From Chlorobaculum thiosulfatiphilum (lineage in GTDB: Bacteria; Bacteroidota; Chlorobiia; Chlorobiales; Chlorobiaceae), in contig NZ_VDCH01000015.1 in NCBI RefSeq assembly GCF_006265165.1, positions 1-56,977 on the forward strand: a stretch of 56,977 nt of DNA, written 5' to 3'. Under the pieces are notes generated by a model. It ran no database searches, had not been told where the DNA came from, and saw only the letters and a program-made list of their open reading frames with translations. Within the stretch, counting starts at the first letter, position 1. Each line of letters starts with the position of its first letter. Position numbers and translations under genes: made by a program. This document shows positions 1 to 10,389 of this stretch, piece by piece.

Positions 1-237
1 CTGCGGCAAACTCAACATGGCTATCGAATCATGACGGAACAGCAGAAGCCCTTACCCACGATATTCTGCGAAGAACCAAAAAAGGAGACAATATTCCCAA
101 GCGCATGGCATGGAGGTATTGTAAAGGTAGCATTACCCAAAGTAGCTGAACAACCCCAAGAAATTCATCTCGTGGTAGATGTTGCTGGAGAGAAACATAA
201 ATTCAGGTTTATGGAAGAAAAAGTAGTAAGCAAATAA
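1..237 (+). CDS. 3' end of an unknown gene
   Basis: An open frame runs from the first base of the window to a TAA at 235-237. The first internal ATG (31) would give 68 residues, but no ribosome binding site precedes it and the frame is open back to base 1, so this is more likely the C-terminal part of a gene that starts outside the window. The readable part is polar, with a beta-rich tail (residues like IHLVVDVAG then HKFRFME). I recognise no family. A strong terminator follows directly, which supports a real transcript ending here. Confidence 0.45.
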   Translation: MRQTQHGYRIMTEQQKPLPTIFCEEPKKETIFPSAWHGGIVKVALPKVAEQPQEIHLVVDVAGEKHKFRFMEEKVVSK

Positions 238-267
238 AATGCTTAACGCTGACTTTTACCGAAACGC

Positions 268-298
268 AAAAAAGCGGCCTGCGATAGGCCGCTTTTTC
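268..298. terminator. Bidirectional intrinsic terminator
   Basis: An 8-bp perfect stem (AGCGGCCT 273-280 with AGGCCGCT 286-293) encloses a 5-base loop, with an A-tract on one side and a T-tract on the other. It lies between two convergent genes and can stop transcription from both. Confidence 0.85.
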
Positions 299-322
299 AT
301 CACTTCAAAATAATCTCCAACG

Positions 323-2698
323 TCAATCCTCCCACTTCCAATCCCTCACTTCTGGCATATCCTCACCATATTTCCTGATGTACTCCTTGTGCTCGATCAG
401 GCGGTCGCGGACGTATTGTTTGATATACGCCGCCTGCGGTCTCAGGCATTCTACTCGGTTGGCTACGTCGGCTACCAGGTGGAAGCGGTCGAGGTCGTTC
501 ATCACCACCATGTCGAATGGCGTGGTCGTGGTGCCCTCCTCTTTGTAACCGCGCACGTGCAGGTTCTGATGGTTCGTGCGGCGATAGGTCAGGCGGTGGA
601 TCAGCCACGGGTAGCCGTGATAGGCGAAAATGATCGGCTTGTCGGTGGTGAACAGATCGTCGAAGTCGCGATCCGAAAGACCGTGCGGGTGCTCCTCCTT
701 GGGCTGAAGAGTCATGAGATCGACGATGTTGACCACCCGTATCTTCAGCTCCGGCGCGAGCTTGCGCAGAATCTTCACGGCGGCCAGCGTTTCGAGCGTT
801 GGCACGTCGCCCGCGCAGGCCATCACCACGTCCGGCTCGCCCTTTCCAGCATCGCTGGAGGCCCACTCCCAGATGCCGATGCCGCTGGTGCAGTGGCGGA
901 CGGCGGCCTCCATGTCGAGCCACTGCCATGAGGGCTGTTTTCCCGCCACGATCACGTTGATGTAGTTGCGCGAGCGCAGGCAGTGATCCGTCACCGAGAG
1001 CAGCGTGTTGGCATCCGGCGGCAGATAGACGCGAATCACCTCGGCCTTTTTGTTCACCACGTGGTCGATAAAGCCCGGATCCTGATGCGAAAAACCGTTG
1101 TGATCCTGCCGCCACACGTGCGAGGTGAGGAAGTAGTTGAGCGAGGCGATGGGCCGCCGCCACGGAATTTCGCTGTCGGTCACTTTGAGCCACTTGGCGT
1201 GCTGGTTGAACATCGAGTCGATGATATGAATGAACGCCTCGTAGCAGGAGAAAAAGCCGTGGCGTCCGGTCAGCAAGTACCCTTCGAGCCACCCCTGGCA
1301 GGTGTGCTCCGAGAGAATCTCCATCACGCGGCCATCGGGCGAGAGATGGTCGTCGGCGGGGATGGTGTCGGCCATCCAGGCGCGGTCGGTCTCCTCGAAA
1401 AGGTCGCCGAGGCGGTTCGAGGCGGTCTCGTCCGGCCCGAAGACGCGGAAGTTGGCCGTCTTGTCGTTCATCTTCATGATGTCGCGCAGGAAGCGGGCCA
1501 TCGGCTTCGGCGCCTCGGCCTCCACCGCGCCGGGCTTCGGCACGTCGAGCGCGTAGTCGCGGAAATCTGGCATCCGCAGCTCCTTGAGCAACAGGCCGCC
1601 GTTGGCGTACGGAATGTCGCCCATGCGCTTCTTGCCCTTCGGAGCGAGCGCCTGCAATTCTGGCAAGAGTACGCCGTCTGGCGTAAACAGCTCCTCGGCG
1701 CGGTAGCTCTTCAGCCACGTTTCGAGCAGCTCCATGTGCTCCGGATTGTCGCGCACGGTGCTGAAGGGCACCTGGTGCGAGCGCCAATTTCCTTCGGCGG
1801 GTTTGCCGTCAACCACCTTCGGCCCCGTCCACCCCTTCGGCGAGCGGAAGACGATCATCGGCCACATCGGGCGTTCGGTCACGCCCTCGACCCTCGCCCG
1901 GCGCTGGATTTCGGCGATCTCGTCGAAGCAGCGATCCATCGTGGCGGCCATCGCCTGGTGCATCGTCACCGGATCGTCCCCCTCGACGAAGTACGGTTTG
2001 TGACCGTAGCCGATCATGAGCTTCTCCAGCTCGTCGTGCGAAATACGCGCCAGCACGGTCGGGTTGGCGATCTTGTAGCCGTTGAGATGCAGGATCGGCA
2101 GCACTGCCCCGTCGCGCTCCGGGTTCAGGAACTTGTTGCTGTGCCATGCCGTGGCAAGCGGGCCGGTCTCCGCCTCGCCGTCGCCGATGACGCAGGCCGT
2201 GACGAGATCGGGATTGTCGAACACCGCGCCGTAAGCGTGCGACAGCGCATAGCCAAGCTCACCCCCCTCGTGGATCGAGCCGGGAGTTTCGGGAGCCACG
2301 TGGCTCGGAATGCCGCCGGGAAAGGAGAACTGCCGGAACAGGCGCGTCATGCCCTCCTCGTCGAACGACACGTCGGGATAGTACTCGCTGTAGGTTCCCT
2401 CCATCCAAACATTGGCTACCAGCGCAGGCCCGCCATGCCCCGGCCCGGCGATATAGACGATGTCGATGTTGCGGTTGAGGATGATGCGGTTGAGATGCAC
2501 GTAGAGGAAATTGAGGCCGGGAGTGGTGCCCCAGTGGCCGAGCAGGCGGGGCTTGATATGCTCTTTTGAGAGCGGCTCTTTCAGCAACGGATTGTCCATC
2601 AGGTAGATCTGGCCAACCGAGAGATAGTTGGCCGCCCGCCAGTAAGCGTTCATCAGTTCAAGTTCACGTTCAGAAAGCGGAATCGTCGTTTGATTCAT
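323..2698 (-). CDS. xfp: Xylulose-5-phosphate/fructose-6-phosphate phosphoketolase
   Basis: A 791-residue protein of full family length. Phosphoketolase is a thiamine diphosphate enzyme that cleaves xylulose 5-phosphate or fructose 6-phosphate with phosphate, giving acetyl phosphate plus glyceraldehyde 3-phosphate or erythrose 4-phosphate. The ThDP/Mg motif GDGEAETGP is at about residues 172-180, with GPGHGGP at 85-91. The ATG at 2698 is the natural start. The next gene upstream on the same strand is acetate kinase, which would convert acetyl phosphate to acetate with ATP formation, so the pair forms a complete phosphoketolase shunt. Which sugar phosphate is preferred cannot be read from the sequence. 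Several long frames on the opposite strand are GC-driven shadows. Confidence 0.95.
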   Translation of the reverse strand: MNQTTIPLSERELELMNAYWRAANYLSVGQIYLMDNPLLKEPLSKEHIKPRLLGHWGTTPGLNFLYVHLNRIILNRNIDIVYIAGPGHGGPALVANVWMEGTYSEYYPDVSFDEEGMTRLFRQFSFPGGIPSHVAPETPGSIHEGGELGYALSHAYGAVFDNPDLVTACVIGDGEAETGPLATAWHSNKFLNPERDGAVLPILHLNGYKIANPTVLARISHDELEKLMIGYGHKPYFVEGDDPVTMHQAMAATMDRCFDEIAEIQRRARVEGVTERPMWPMIVFRSPKGWTGPKVVDGKPAEGNWRSHQVPFSTVRDNPEHMELLETWLKSYRAEELFTPDGVLLPELQALAPKGKKRMGDIPYANGGLLLKELRMPDFRDYALDVPKPGAVEAEAPKPMARFLRDIMKMNDKTANFRVFGPDETASNRLGDLFEETDRAWMADTIPADDHLSPDGRVMEILSEHTCQGWLEGYLLTGRHGFFSCYEAFIHIIDSMFNQHAKWLKVTDSEIPWRRPIASLNYFLTSHVWRQDHNGFSHQDPGFIDHVVNKKAEVIRVYLPPDANTLLSVTDHCLRSRNYINVIVAGKQPSWQWLDMEAAVRHCTSGIGIWEWASSDAGKGEPDVVMACAGDVPTLETLAAVKILRKLAPELKIRVVNIVDLMTLQPKEEHPHGLSDRDFDDLFTTDKPIIFAYHGYPWLIHRLTYRRTNHQNLHVRGYKEEGTTTTPFDMVVMNDLDRFHLVADVANRVECLRPQAAYIKQYVRDRLIEHKEYIRKYGEDMPEVRDWKWED

Positions 2699-2859
2699 GG
2701 GTTGTCTTGTTTGATTTCAATAATCAGTCTAACATGGCAAACTGCCGGATCAGATATTTTTTACATCATACGGAGTTCCAACTTCAGCCAGGACTCCGGG
2801 CTTTTAAACTTTTCCATTCAATTGCCCCGCGCTTCAGCGCAACTTTTTCATCTTTAACG

Positions 2860-2889
2860 AAAAAGCGGCACCGACTCATTGGTACCGCT
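2860..2889 (-). terminator. Intrinsic terminator after ackA
   Basis: Read on the minus strand, a 9-bp stem (one G-T pair; arms 2881-2889 and 2864-2872) with an 8-base loop is followed by a run of T. It lies about 50 bases after the ackA stop and separates ackA from xfp, so xfp probably has its own promoter or depends on read-through. Confidence 0.8.
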
Positions 2890-2941
2890 CTCCGTTCGTC
2901 ATTCAATGCCAAACCGGTAACCACACCATATCGGCATCACA

Positions 2942-4135
2942 CTAACCACCTTCGAGTACACGTCTTGCCTCTCTGACAATCGTCACCTCTTCGTTGGTCT
3001 CAATGACTTTGACGACAATCTTGCTGGTTTCCTGCGAAATCACTCCAGAATGGTTCCTGTTCTTTTCATTGTCGAGCCGTACGCCAAGGAACCCGAGGCC
3101 CGCAGAGATGCGCTCGCGGATTTCGGGCGAGTGCAGGCCGATGCCGCCGGTGAAGACGATCATGTCCAGCCCGCCGAGCGCCACCACGAGCGCGCCGATG
3201 TGCTTTCGCGCCGAGTAGCAGAACAGCTCCACGGCCAGCCGCGCCTGCGAATTGTCCGCTTCAGCTTCGAGCAGGTCGCGCATGTCGGCGCTCAGGCCGG
3301 AAACACCCAGCAGGCCGGACTGTTTGTTCACCATGTCCCGAAGCGCATCGGCGTCGAGATGGCCTTCTTGCAACAGGAAAAGCACCACGCCCGGATCGAG
3401 ATCGCCCGTGCGTGTGCTCATCACGAGGCCGCCCGCGGGCGAAAAGCCCATCGTTGTCTCGATGCTCCGCCCGTCGAGCACCGCCGCCATGCTCGCGCCG
3501 TGGCCGAGATGCGCGAGGATGACACGCCCCTTGCGGGCCAGCGGATCGCCTTCGGCTTGCAGTTGGCTGAGAATGTACTGGTAGGAAAGTCCGTGGAACC
3601 CGTAGCGCTGCACCCCCTGGCGGCGGTACCGTTCCGGAATGGGGCAGAGCTTGGCCAGTGGCGGCATGGTGCTGTGGAAGGCGGTATCGAAACAGGCGAC
3701 CTGAAAGACGCCCGGCAACTCGTTGGCCGCGTAGCGGATGGCGTTCAGCGCCTGCGGAAGATGTTCGGGAGCGTAGGGCACGAGTTCGGCGATGGAGGCG
3801 AGCAGTTCAGGCGTGACCTTTTCGGGCGCGGTGTGGCGCGGCCCGCCATGCACCACCCGGTGGCCCACCGCGTCGGGCATTCCGGGGCCGTGCCGCTTGA
3901 TCCACGAAAAAACATGCCGACACGCCGCTGCGTGATCGGGCGCATCGACGCGCTCGCAATCGATGTACCGCCCCTGCGGATCGGTCACGGAGAAGCGCCC
4001 GTCCTTCAGCCCGATGCGGGTCAGCGATCCGGAAAAGAGCAGCTCCTCCCGCTCGCCGCTCTCGTAGAGCGAGAACTTGATGCTCGACGAGCCGGTATTG
4101 ACGGCAAGAATGGTACACACAGGCCTGGGCATCAT
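2942..4135 (-). CDS. ackA: Acetate kinase
   Basis: A 397-residue protein of typical length for the ASKHA-fold acetate kinases, which interconvert acetyl phosphate + ADP and acetate + ATP. The N-terminal phosphate-binding segment (ILAVNTGSSSIKF, from about residue 8), the GHRVVHGG motif and the RYGFHGLSY motif are all present. A clear Shine-Dalgarno (GGAGGAG on the minus strand) precedes the ATG. It sits upstream of phosphoketolase on the same strand, with an intrinsic terminator between them. No phosphotransacetylase gene is seen in the window, so acetyl phosphate from phosphoketolase is the evident local substrate. Confidence 0.95.
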   Translation of the reverse strand: MMPRPVCTILAVNTGSSSIKFSLYESGEREELLFSGSLTRIGLKDGRFSVTDPQGRYIDCERVDAPDHAAACRHVFSWIKRHGPGMPDAVGHRVVHGGPRHTAPEKVTPELLASIAELVPYAPEHLPQALNAIRYAANELPGVFQVACFDTAFHSTMPPLAKLCPIPERYRRQGVQRYGFHGLSYQYILSQLQAEGDPLARKGRVILAHLGHGASMAAVLDGRSIETTMGFSPAGGLVMSTRTGDLDPGVVLFLLQEGHLDADALRDMVNKQSGLLGVSGLSADMRDLLEAEADNSQARLAVELFCYSARKHIGALVVALGGLDMIVFTGGIGLHSPEIRERISAGLGFLGVRLDNEKNRNHSGVISQETSKIVVKVIETNEEVTIVREARRVLEGG

Positions 4136-4465
4136 GGCAAAAACTCCTCCGAAAAATTACAGGCGCAAACGGCAAACCGCGCCACCGTCCCTTCAAGTCA
4201 CGCAAAGATACGCGACAGACAACACTAACCAAGTCGGCGAGTCGTTACGTTCCTGAAAACTCGGGCGAGGCGGGAATGACGTGGACTGGGTGGACGGTAT
4301 GGACGTGGCGGACATTACTACCATACCGGCCTGGTCGAGAGGCATAAAAAAACAGACGGGAGCTAATAAATCGAGTCCTGCTTCAAAAAAACGCAGCCGG
4401 GTTGATCTGGCGTAGAAAAGTGTATCTTCTTCGCAAGGAACATCATAACCAAGAATGACGAAACC
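4136..4465. other. Divergent ackA/hpt intergenic region with a 9-bp array
   Basis: This 330-base stretch separates divergent genes and holds both promoters, though I see no convincing -35/-10 pair. It contains an array in which GGAC recurs exactly every 9 bases (4283, 4292, 4301, 4310). I see no gene in it. Confidence 0.6.
4274..4318 (-). repeat. 9-bp-period array (GGAC core)
   Basis: GGAC begins at 4283, 4292, 4301 and 4310, a strict 9-base spacing with variable bases between. On the other strand this reads GTCC-N5. It belongs to the same family as arrays at 20233, 20822, 39826, 43768, 45414 and 51719. Confidence 0.65.
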
Positions 4466-4993
4466 ATGTCAAAAGAGCACCTTGAGGAGCTGATTTCAGC
4501 AGAGAAGATTCGAGAACGCGTCATAGAACTGGGCGCGGAAATTTCGCGTGACCTGGCCGGTTTGGATGAACTGACCGTGGTGTGCGTACTGAAGGGAGGA
4601 TTCATCTTCACCGCCGATCTGGTGCGCCACCTCGCCATTCCATGCCGCATCGAGTTCATCCGAGCGTCGAGCTACGGCACGCACCGCGCTTCGAGCGGCA
4701 AGGTGATGCTCGATCATCACCACGACCCGCATGTCGAGGGCAAGAACGTGCTGCTCGTCGAGGACATCCTCGATACCGGACTCACACTCTCCCGCATCCT
4801 CGACGAGCTGCGCGGGCACAATCCCGCATCGATGCATGTCTGCACGCTGCTCGACAAGCCGTCGGCGCGCACCACGCCTGTCAAGGCGGACTACACCGGA
4901 TTCACCATCCCGGATGTGTACGTCGTGGGTTACGGACTCGATGCCGCCGGAAAGCTCCGTGAGCTGCCGTACGTCGCCACGCTGAACGCCTGA
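4466..4993 (+). CDS. hpt: Hypoxanthine phosphoribosyltransferase
   Basis: A 175-residue purine salvage enzyme that transfers the phosphoribosyl group of PRPP to hypoxanthine or guanine. The PRPP-binding signature VLLVEDILDTGLTL lies at about residues 95-108, and the N-terminal part carries the VCVLKGGFIF strand-loop typical of bacterial Hpt. Length matches the family. The gene stands alone, divergent from ackA, and is followed by a GC-rich hairpin about 30 bases after the stop. Guanine versus hypoxanthine preference cannot be decided from sequence alone. Confidence 0.92.
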   Translation: MSKEHLEELISAEKIRERVIELGAEISRDLAGLDELTVVCVLKGGFIFTADLVRHLAIPCRIEFIRASSYGTHRASSGKVMLDHHHDPHVEGKNVLLVEDILDTGLTLSRILDELRGHNPASMHVCTLLDKPSARTTPVKADYTGFTIPDVYVVGYGLDAAGKLRELPYVATLNA

Positions 4994-5024
4994 AGCCCTC
5001 CTCTCAATCCCTCACAACCTGCAC

Positions 5025-5050
5025 GGCGGCTCCTCAGCCAGCGAGCCGCC
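5025..5050 (+). terminator. Hairpin after hpt
   Basis: Perfect 8-bp stem GGCGGCTC (5025-5032) with GAGCCGCC (5043-5050) and a 10-base loop. There is no T-tract, so it may be a weak or factor-dependent terminator or a 3'-end stabiliser. Confidence 0.5.
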
Positions 5051-5227
5051 CTCCGTCCGCATTCTCACGCCACGCCGTCGTCCCATCCCCTGACAACGTC
5101 GGCTTATTACCATAATGTCTGCTTTTTTCTCTCAAAACCGTTTTATGCCCTAATATTTTTAGGATTAATTTTATATTCACCTAAATCAAAGAGAGACACA
5201 AAGTCGAAATACCAGAAAAAAACATCC

Positions 5228-6388
5228 ATGTCGGCCCAGACTCAAACCAACCCCGGAATGATCCGCAAGCCGTGGATCATCGATACGACCCTCCGGGATG
5301 GAGAGCAGGCCCCCGGCGTGGTGTTCAGCCCGCATGAGAAAAAGCGCATCGCGATGCTTCTCGCCGAAACCGGCGTCGATGAGATCGAGGTGGGCTATCC
5401 GGCCATCAGCGCGGCGGAGCGGGAGGTGATTCGAGAGATCGCCGCCATGAATCTGCCGGTGCGGCTCACGGCGTGGGCGCGGGCCAGCCTGGCGGACATC
5501 GAGCTGGCCGCCTCGTGCGGCACCGAGGCGGTGCACATCAGTTTTCCGGCTTCGCGGCTCTATCTGGAGCTGATGCGCAAGGAGCAGGACTGGATCCGGG
5601 AGCAGCTCCACGCGCTGGTGTCCAAAGCCCGCGAACTGTTCGATTTCGTCAGCGTCGGCGGACAGGACGCGACGCGCGCCGACATCGCGCTGCTGCAACG
5701 CTTCATGCTCGATGCCGAAGCTGCCGGAGCCGAGCGGCTCAGGATCGCCGATACGGTGGGCATCGCCACGCCAGCCTCAGTGATGAGCCTCGGCGCGGCG
5801 TTGCGCCAGGTCTCCTCACTGCCGCTGGAGTTCCACGCGCACAACGATCTCGGCATGGCGACCGCCAACGCCTTCACGGCGCTTGGCGCAGGCTTCGAGG
5901 CGGTGAGCGTGTCGGTGACCGGCCTCGGCGAACGCGCGGGCAACGCGGCGCTCGAAGAGCTGGCGATGGCGCTCGCCATGAGCGACGGCTTCGAGAGCCG
6001 TCTCGACACGACGACGCTCGCGCGGCTTTGCGACGCCGTGGCGGCGGCCTCCGGACGCGTCATTCAGGATCAGAAACCGGTGGTCGGGCGCTCGGCCTTC
6101 CAGCACGAATCGGGCATCCATTGCGCGGCCTTGTTGCAGAATCCGCTCTCCTACCAGCCATTTCTGCCCGCGCAGGTTGGCCGGAACGATTTCGAAATGG
6201 TCATCGGCAAGCACTCCGGCACGGCGGCGGTCATCGCCCATTTCAAAAGGAGAGGCGTCGAGGTCTCCAAAGAGGAGGCCCGCGAACTGCTCGACACGAT
6301 CCGCGCCCACTCCGACCGGCTCAAGCGGGCGCTCCGGGCCGAGGAGATCGACGCGATCCGCGAACAAAACTCTGTCAAACACGCTTAA
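5228..6388 (+). CDS. nifV: Homocitrate synthase NifV
   Basis: A 386-residue member of the isopropylmalate/homocitrate synthase family. It condenses acetyl-CoA with 2-oxoglutarate to homocitrate, the organic ligand of the nitrogenase iron-molybdenum cofactor. The catalytic N-terminal motif DTTLRDGEQAPG lies near residue 18, HAHNDLGMAT carries metal-binding histidines, and FQHESGIHCAAL is the family C-terminal signature. The short length (no LeuA-type regulatory domain) and the neighbour nifA, 14 bases downstream, favour NifV over LeuA or a citramalate synthase. I see no sigma-54 -24/-12 element upstream, so this gene and nifA may be expressed from an ordinary promoter. The start codon lacks a strong Shine-Dalgarno. 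Confidence 0.92.
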   Translation: MSAQTQTNPGMIRKPWIIDTTLRDGEQAPGVVFSPHEKKRIAMLLAETGVDEIEVGYPAISAAEREVIREIAAMNLPVRLTAWARASLADIELAASCGTEAVHISFPASRLYLELMRKEQDWIREQLHALVSKARELFDFVSVGGQDATRADIALLQRFMLDAEAAGAERLRIADTVGIATPASVMSLGAALRQVSSLPLEFHAHNDLGMATANAFTALGAGFEAVSVSVTGLGERAGNAALEELAMALAMSDGFESRLDTTTLARLCDAVAAASGRVIQDQKPVVGRSAFQHESGIHCAALLQNPLSYQPFLPAQVGRNDFEMVIGKHSGTAAVIAHFKRRGVEVSKEEARELLDTIRAHSDRLKRALRAEEIDAIREQNSVKHA

Positions 6389-6402
6389 CTCCAACAGTTT
6401 TC

Positions 6403-8028
<1,626 letters not shown>

Positions 8029-8057
8029 AGGCTGAGATGCAGTGTCGATGAAACGAG

Positions 8058-8110
8058 ACGCCATTCGCTTGATTTTCTCCGTACTATTCGGTGAATCAGG
8101 TGAATGGCGT
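8058..8110. other. Long hairpin after nifA
   Basis: A 17-bp stem (arms 8058-8074 and 8094-8110, two G-T pairs, otherwise complementary) encloses a 19-base loop and starts 30 bases after the nifA stop. There is no T-tract. It may terminate or protect the nifVA transcript, or mark the edge of the inserted segment that follows. Confidence 0.55.
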
Positions 8111-8171
8111 TTCCTCTTGATGTCTGGATTTTGAACTTGTGAAAATCCCGTAATCTTCGTAGATATAAATC

Positions 8172-8194
8172 GTAAGCCTCGCCGTCGGGCTTAC
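8172..8194. other. Small hairpin before the AIPR gene
   Basis: GTAAGCC (8172-8178) pairs with GGCTTAC (8188-8194) around a 9-base loop. It lies in the leader of the accessory gene; its function is unknown. Confidence 0.35.
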
Positions 8195-8301
8195 TCTGTA
8201 CCCCTCTTGAGACGGCTTTTTGGATGAGCAGTACAACTCCCGCTGCCAAGAACACGAAACTTACAGCTGAACCTAAAAATCGACACGAACGAAGAAGACC
8301 C

Positions 8302-9993
8302 ATGAAAGTCAAAGATCTCAACCACAACGCATTCTCCGAGCGTGAACTAAAACCTTATGAGAAGCGGGCACCCGACTTTTCTGGCCGATTTATCCGATGG
8401 TTTTTAGAGAACATATATCGACTGGAAGAGATCGATGCCGATGATGCCTGCGTGGATGCTAAGCACGATAAGGGAGTGGACGCCATCTATGTTGACGATG
8501 TTGCTGAGACCGTCCACATCATCCAAGCGAAAACAAAGACTAAGGACAATGCTGAATTCGGCGATACTGAAATTAAGGAGTTCTACGGAACTCTCCAGCA
8601 ATTCGCTAGCAAAAACAAGATTGACGAAGTTTATTCCGAGACAAAAAACGACAAGCTGAAGCAGACCATCTCGAGAACGGGTCTTGCCTCAAAGGTGGAC
8701 AGCGGATATGACGTACTTGGTGTCTTCATAAGCAATGCGCGTGCAAACGATGATGCAAAAGCAATTCTCGCCAAACTGCCCAAAATCGAACTCTTTGATG
8801 CAGAAACGATAGCCAATGATTACGTCGATTTAAATGTCGATGGTGGTATCAAGGGCAGCTACTACTTCGATGTTTCTGACTCTGATGTCATCAAATATGA
8901 TGCTGGCGGTGCCGCTGCCCGACTATTTCTAGCCCCGGCCCTCAATCTGCTCAAGATGGATGGAATCGCGGATGGAAGTCTGTTCGAGCAGAACGTTCGA
9001 TTGGCTCTTGGTAACACCAAGGTCAATAAAGGGCTAAGACAAAGCATAAAGGAAAAGGGAGAGCACAAGAATTTTCCGCTGTATCACAATGGAATCAACG
9101 TGCTATGCGGCAAGATTGTTTCTGAAACAGAGAAACGGATCGAAGTCGAGGACTACGTTGTGGTCAACGGCGCACAAAGCCTCACGTCGTTGATGGCCGA
9201 GAAGTCGAAGATCACAGACGATCTCAAGATTTTGGTGAAGCTGATTGAGACAAAAGGAGACACAGCTCTTTCCCAGCGGATTACTACGAACAGCAACAAC
9301 CAAAACGCAATCAAGGCGCGTGATTTAAAATCCAACCACAACATTCAGCAACGGCTAAAAGCTGAAGTTAGTGCCGCCAGCAATGACAATGTTGCTTACG
9401 AGATTAAGCAGGGCGAGACCAACAAGGGCAAAACAGTTCTAAAAAACGAGTCCGCAGGCCTGATCCTGCTCGCAATGGACCTTGCACAGCCGTGGAGCTG
9501 TCACCAGAAATACAAGGTGATGGATGAACTTCACGCAGATATCTTCGGTAGGCCTACTGTAACGGGCGCGAGAATTGTGGGATACTGGGAATGCTTCAAG
9601 GCCGTTGAGTCAGCGCTTGATGCGATCGAAGATAAACATTTCGCTCACTACAATCTTACGAAATACTTCTTAGCCTATGCTGTTGTCAGTCTCATCCGAA
9701 CTAAACCGGAGGGCGTGGCAATGTTAGATAACATGAAGGGAATTCTCACGTCTGGACGGCTCTCAGAACTTGTCGAGATCATTGGTGTTCTCGCCAAGTC
9801 ACTCGCGTTTGATCTAAACGCTGAAATTCTCGACGAGAACGCTGAGGCGTTTGACTACAAAAACGAGCTTAAAAGTCCGAGCTGGTGCAAGAAGATTTCA
9901 GCAAGATTGGTCGCGCAATATTCCAAAGACGTAATGAGGAAGAAGGCTGAGGCCATTGACGATCTTTGTTCGGCCCTTTCTGTCGCAAAGTGA
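8302..9993 (+). CDS. AIPR-family putative phage-defence protein with PD-(D/E)xK-like N-terminus
   Basis: A 563-residue protein from the ATG at 8302, which has a purine-rich GAAGAAG before it; an ATG at 8224 in frame would add 26 residues but has no binding site. The central part matches the AIPR (abortive infection phage resistance) pattern: YHNGI at 261-265, VVNGAQS at 287-293 and TNSNNQNAI at 329-337. The N-terminal region has GVD at 58-60 and QAK at 75-77, the spacing of a D...QxK nuclease core as in Mrr-like PD-(D/E)xK folds. Family knowledge suggests anti-phage defence; nuclease activity is my inference. Base use is clearly more AT-rich than the flanking nif genes, and it interrupts nifA-nifH, both signs of transfer. 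No methylase or partner gene is adjacent. Confidence 0.75.
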   Translation: MKVKDLNHNAFSERELKPYEKRAPDFSGRFIRWFLENIYRLEEIDADDACVDAKHDKGVDAIYVDDVAETVHIIQAKTKTKDNAEFGDTEIKEFYGTLQQFASKNKIDEVYSETKNDKLKQTISRTGLASKVDSGYDVLGVFISNARANDDAKAILAKLPKIELFDAETIANDYVDLNVDGGIKGSYYFDVSDSDVIKYDAGGAAARLFLAPALNLLKMDGIADGSLFEQNVRLALGNTKVNKGLRQSIKEKGEHKNFPLYHNGINVLCGKIVSETEKRIEVEDYVVVNGAQSLTSLMAEKSKITDDLKILVKLIETKGDTALSQRITTNSNNQNAIKARDLKSNHNIQQRLKAEVSAASNDNVAYEIKQGETNKGKTVLKNESAGLILLAMDLAQPWSCHQKYKVMDELHADIFGRPTVTGARIVGYWECFKAVESALDAIEDKHFAHYNLTKYFLAYAVVSLIRTKPEGVAMLDNMKGILTSGRLSELVEIIGVLAKSLAFDLNAEILDENAEAFDYKNELKSPSWCKKISARLVAQYSKDVMRKKAEAIDDLCSALSVAK

Positions 9994-10389
9994 CACACAT
10001 GCGTTCGTTTGAATACTCGCATTTGGCCAAGCGATGGAAGTTTGAGTCCGGTTCAAATACCCTATAACAAGTCGCTCCTGTCGGACACATTTTCTGCTGC
10101 GCTCCAAATTTGCCGCAGTGCACGGCGTTAGACATAGAAGACGAAACAACGATGGCCATAATTGGGATAACCCAACACAAGATAGTCGCAACGTGGAATG
10201 CCTTCTCAGCATTGCCTGCATGGTGGGTGTGAACGGAGAGATTGCGCACCTTGTGAAACGGGTTTTCGCCGTTTCCAACGTTTCCAAGCCCTTTGCCTCG
10301 CTGTGGCGCAAGTGAATCACCGGCCTACGCAATAACACTTGCGTTCTCGACAACCTGAGTCAACACGGCAATCCACCCCAAACCCCGGC
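9994..10389. other. Non-coding stretch with attC-like site and cassette debris
   Basis: Nearly 400 bases after the AIPR gene without a gene I can support. It holds the attC-like site at 10062-10133, an inverted repeat CGCAAGTG/CACTTGCG (10307-10314 with 10336-10343), and short frames on both strands (for example one beginning with a GTG at 10118) that have no recognisable content. It looks like the decayed edge of an inserted segment. Confidence 0.5.
10062..10133 (+). repeat. Integron attC-like recombination site
   Basis: About 70 bases after the AIPR stop, TATAAC-AAGTCGCTCC (10063-10078) resembles the left end of integron attC sites, and GTTAGAC (10127-10133) fits the right core consensus GTTRRRY exactly. 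The left core matches RYYYAAC only partly (5 of 7). The 72-base length is within the attC range, an inner CTGCG/CGCAG hairpin lies between, and the orientation (downstream of a gene on the same strand) is that of a cassette. No integron integrase gene is present in the window. Confidence 0.45.

Noticed and set aside
363-1787. Long open frame (474 codons) overlapping phosphoketolase on the same strand, and 983-2569 on the other
   Set aside because: Both give arginine-, alanine- and histidine-rich sequences without motifs and lie wholly within the convincing phosphoketolase gene; they result from high GC at third positions.
4994-5227. Sigma-54 promoter for nifV-nifA
   Set aside because: No TGGCAC-N5-TTGC pattern is present; a TAATAT at 5151 could be a -10 box but has no matching -35.
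5473-6402. Upstream extension of NifA through nifV
   Set aside because: The frame is open but the translation is arginine-rich and unlike any NifA N-terminus; the ATG at 6403 fits the family.
10040-10062. GTCCGGTTCAAATAC resembling a tRNA T-arm
   Set aside because: No acceptor, D or anticodon stem can be formed around it, and it lies beside the attC-like site.
10118-10315. 65-codon frame after the AIPR gene
   Set aside because: Its start lies inside the attC-like core, there is no binding site and the product has no recognisable feature.
9898-10353. 151-codon frame on the minus strand overlapping the AIPR 3' end
   Set aside because: It overlaps a supported gene, crosses the attC-like site and has no motif.
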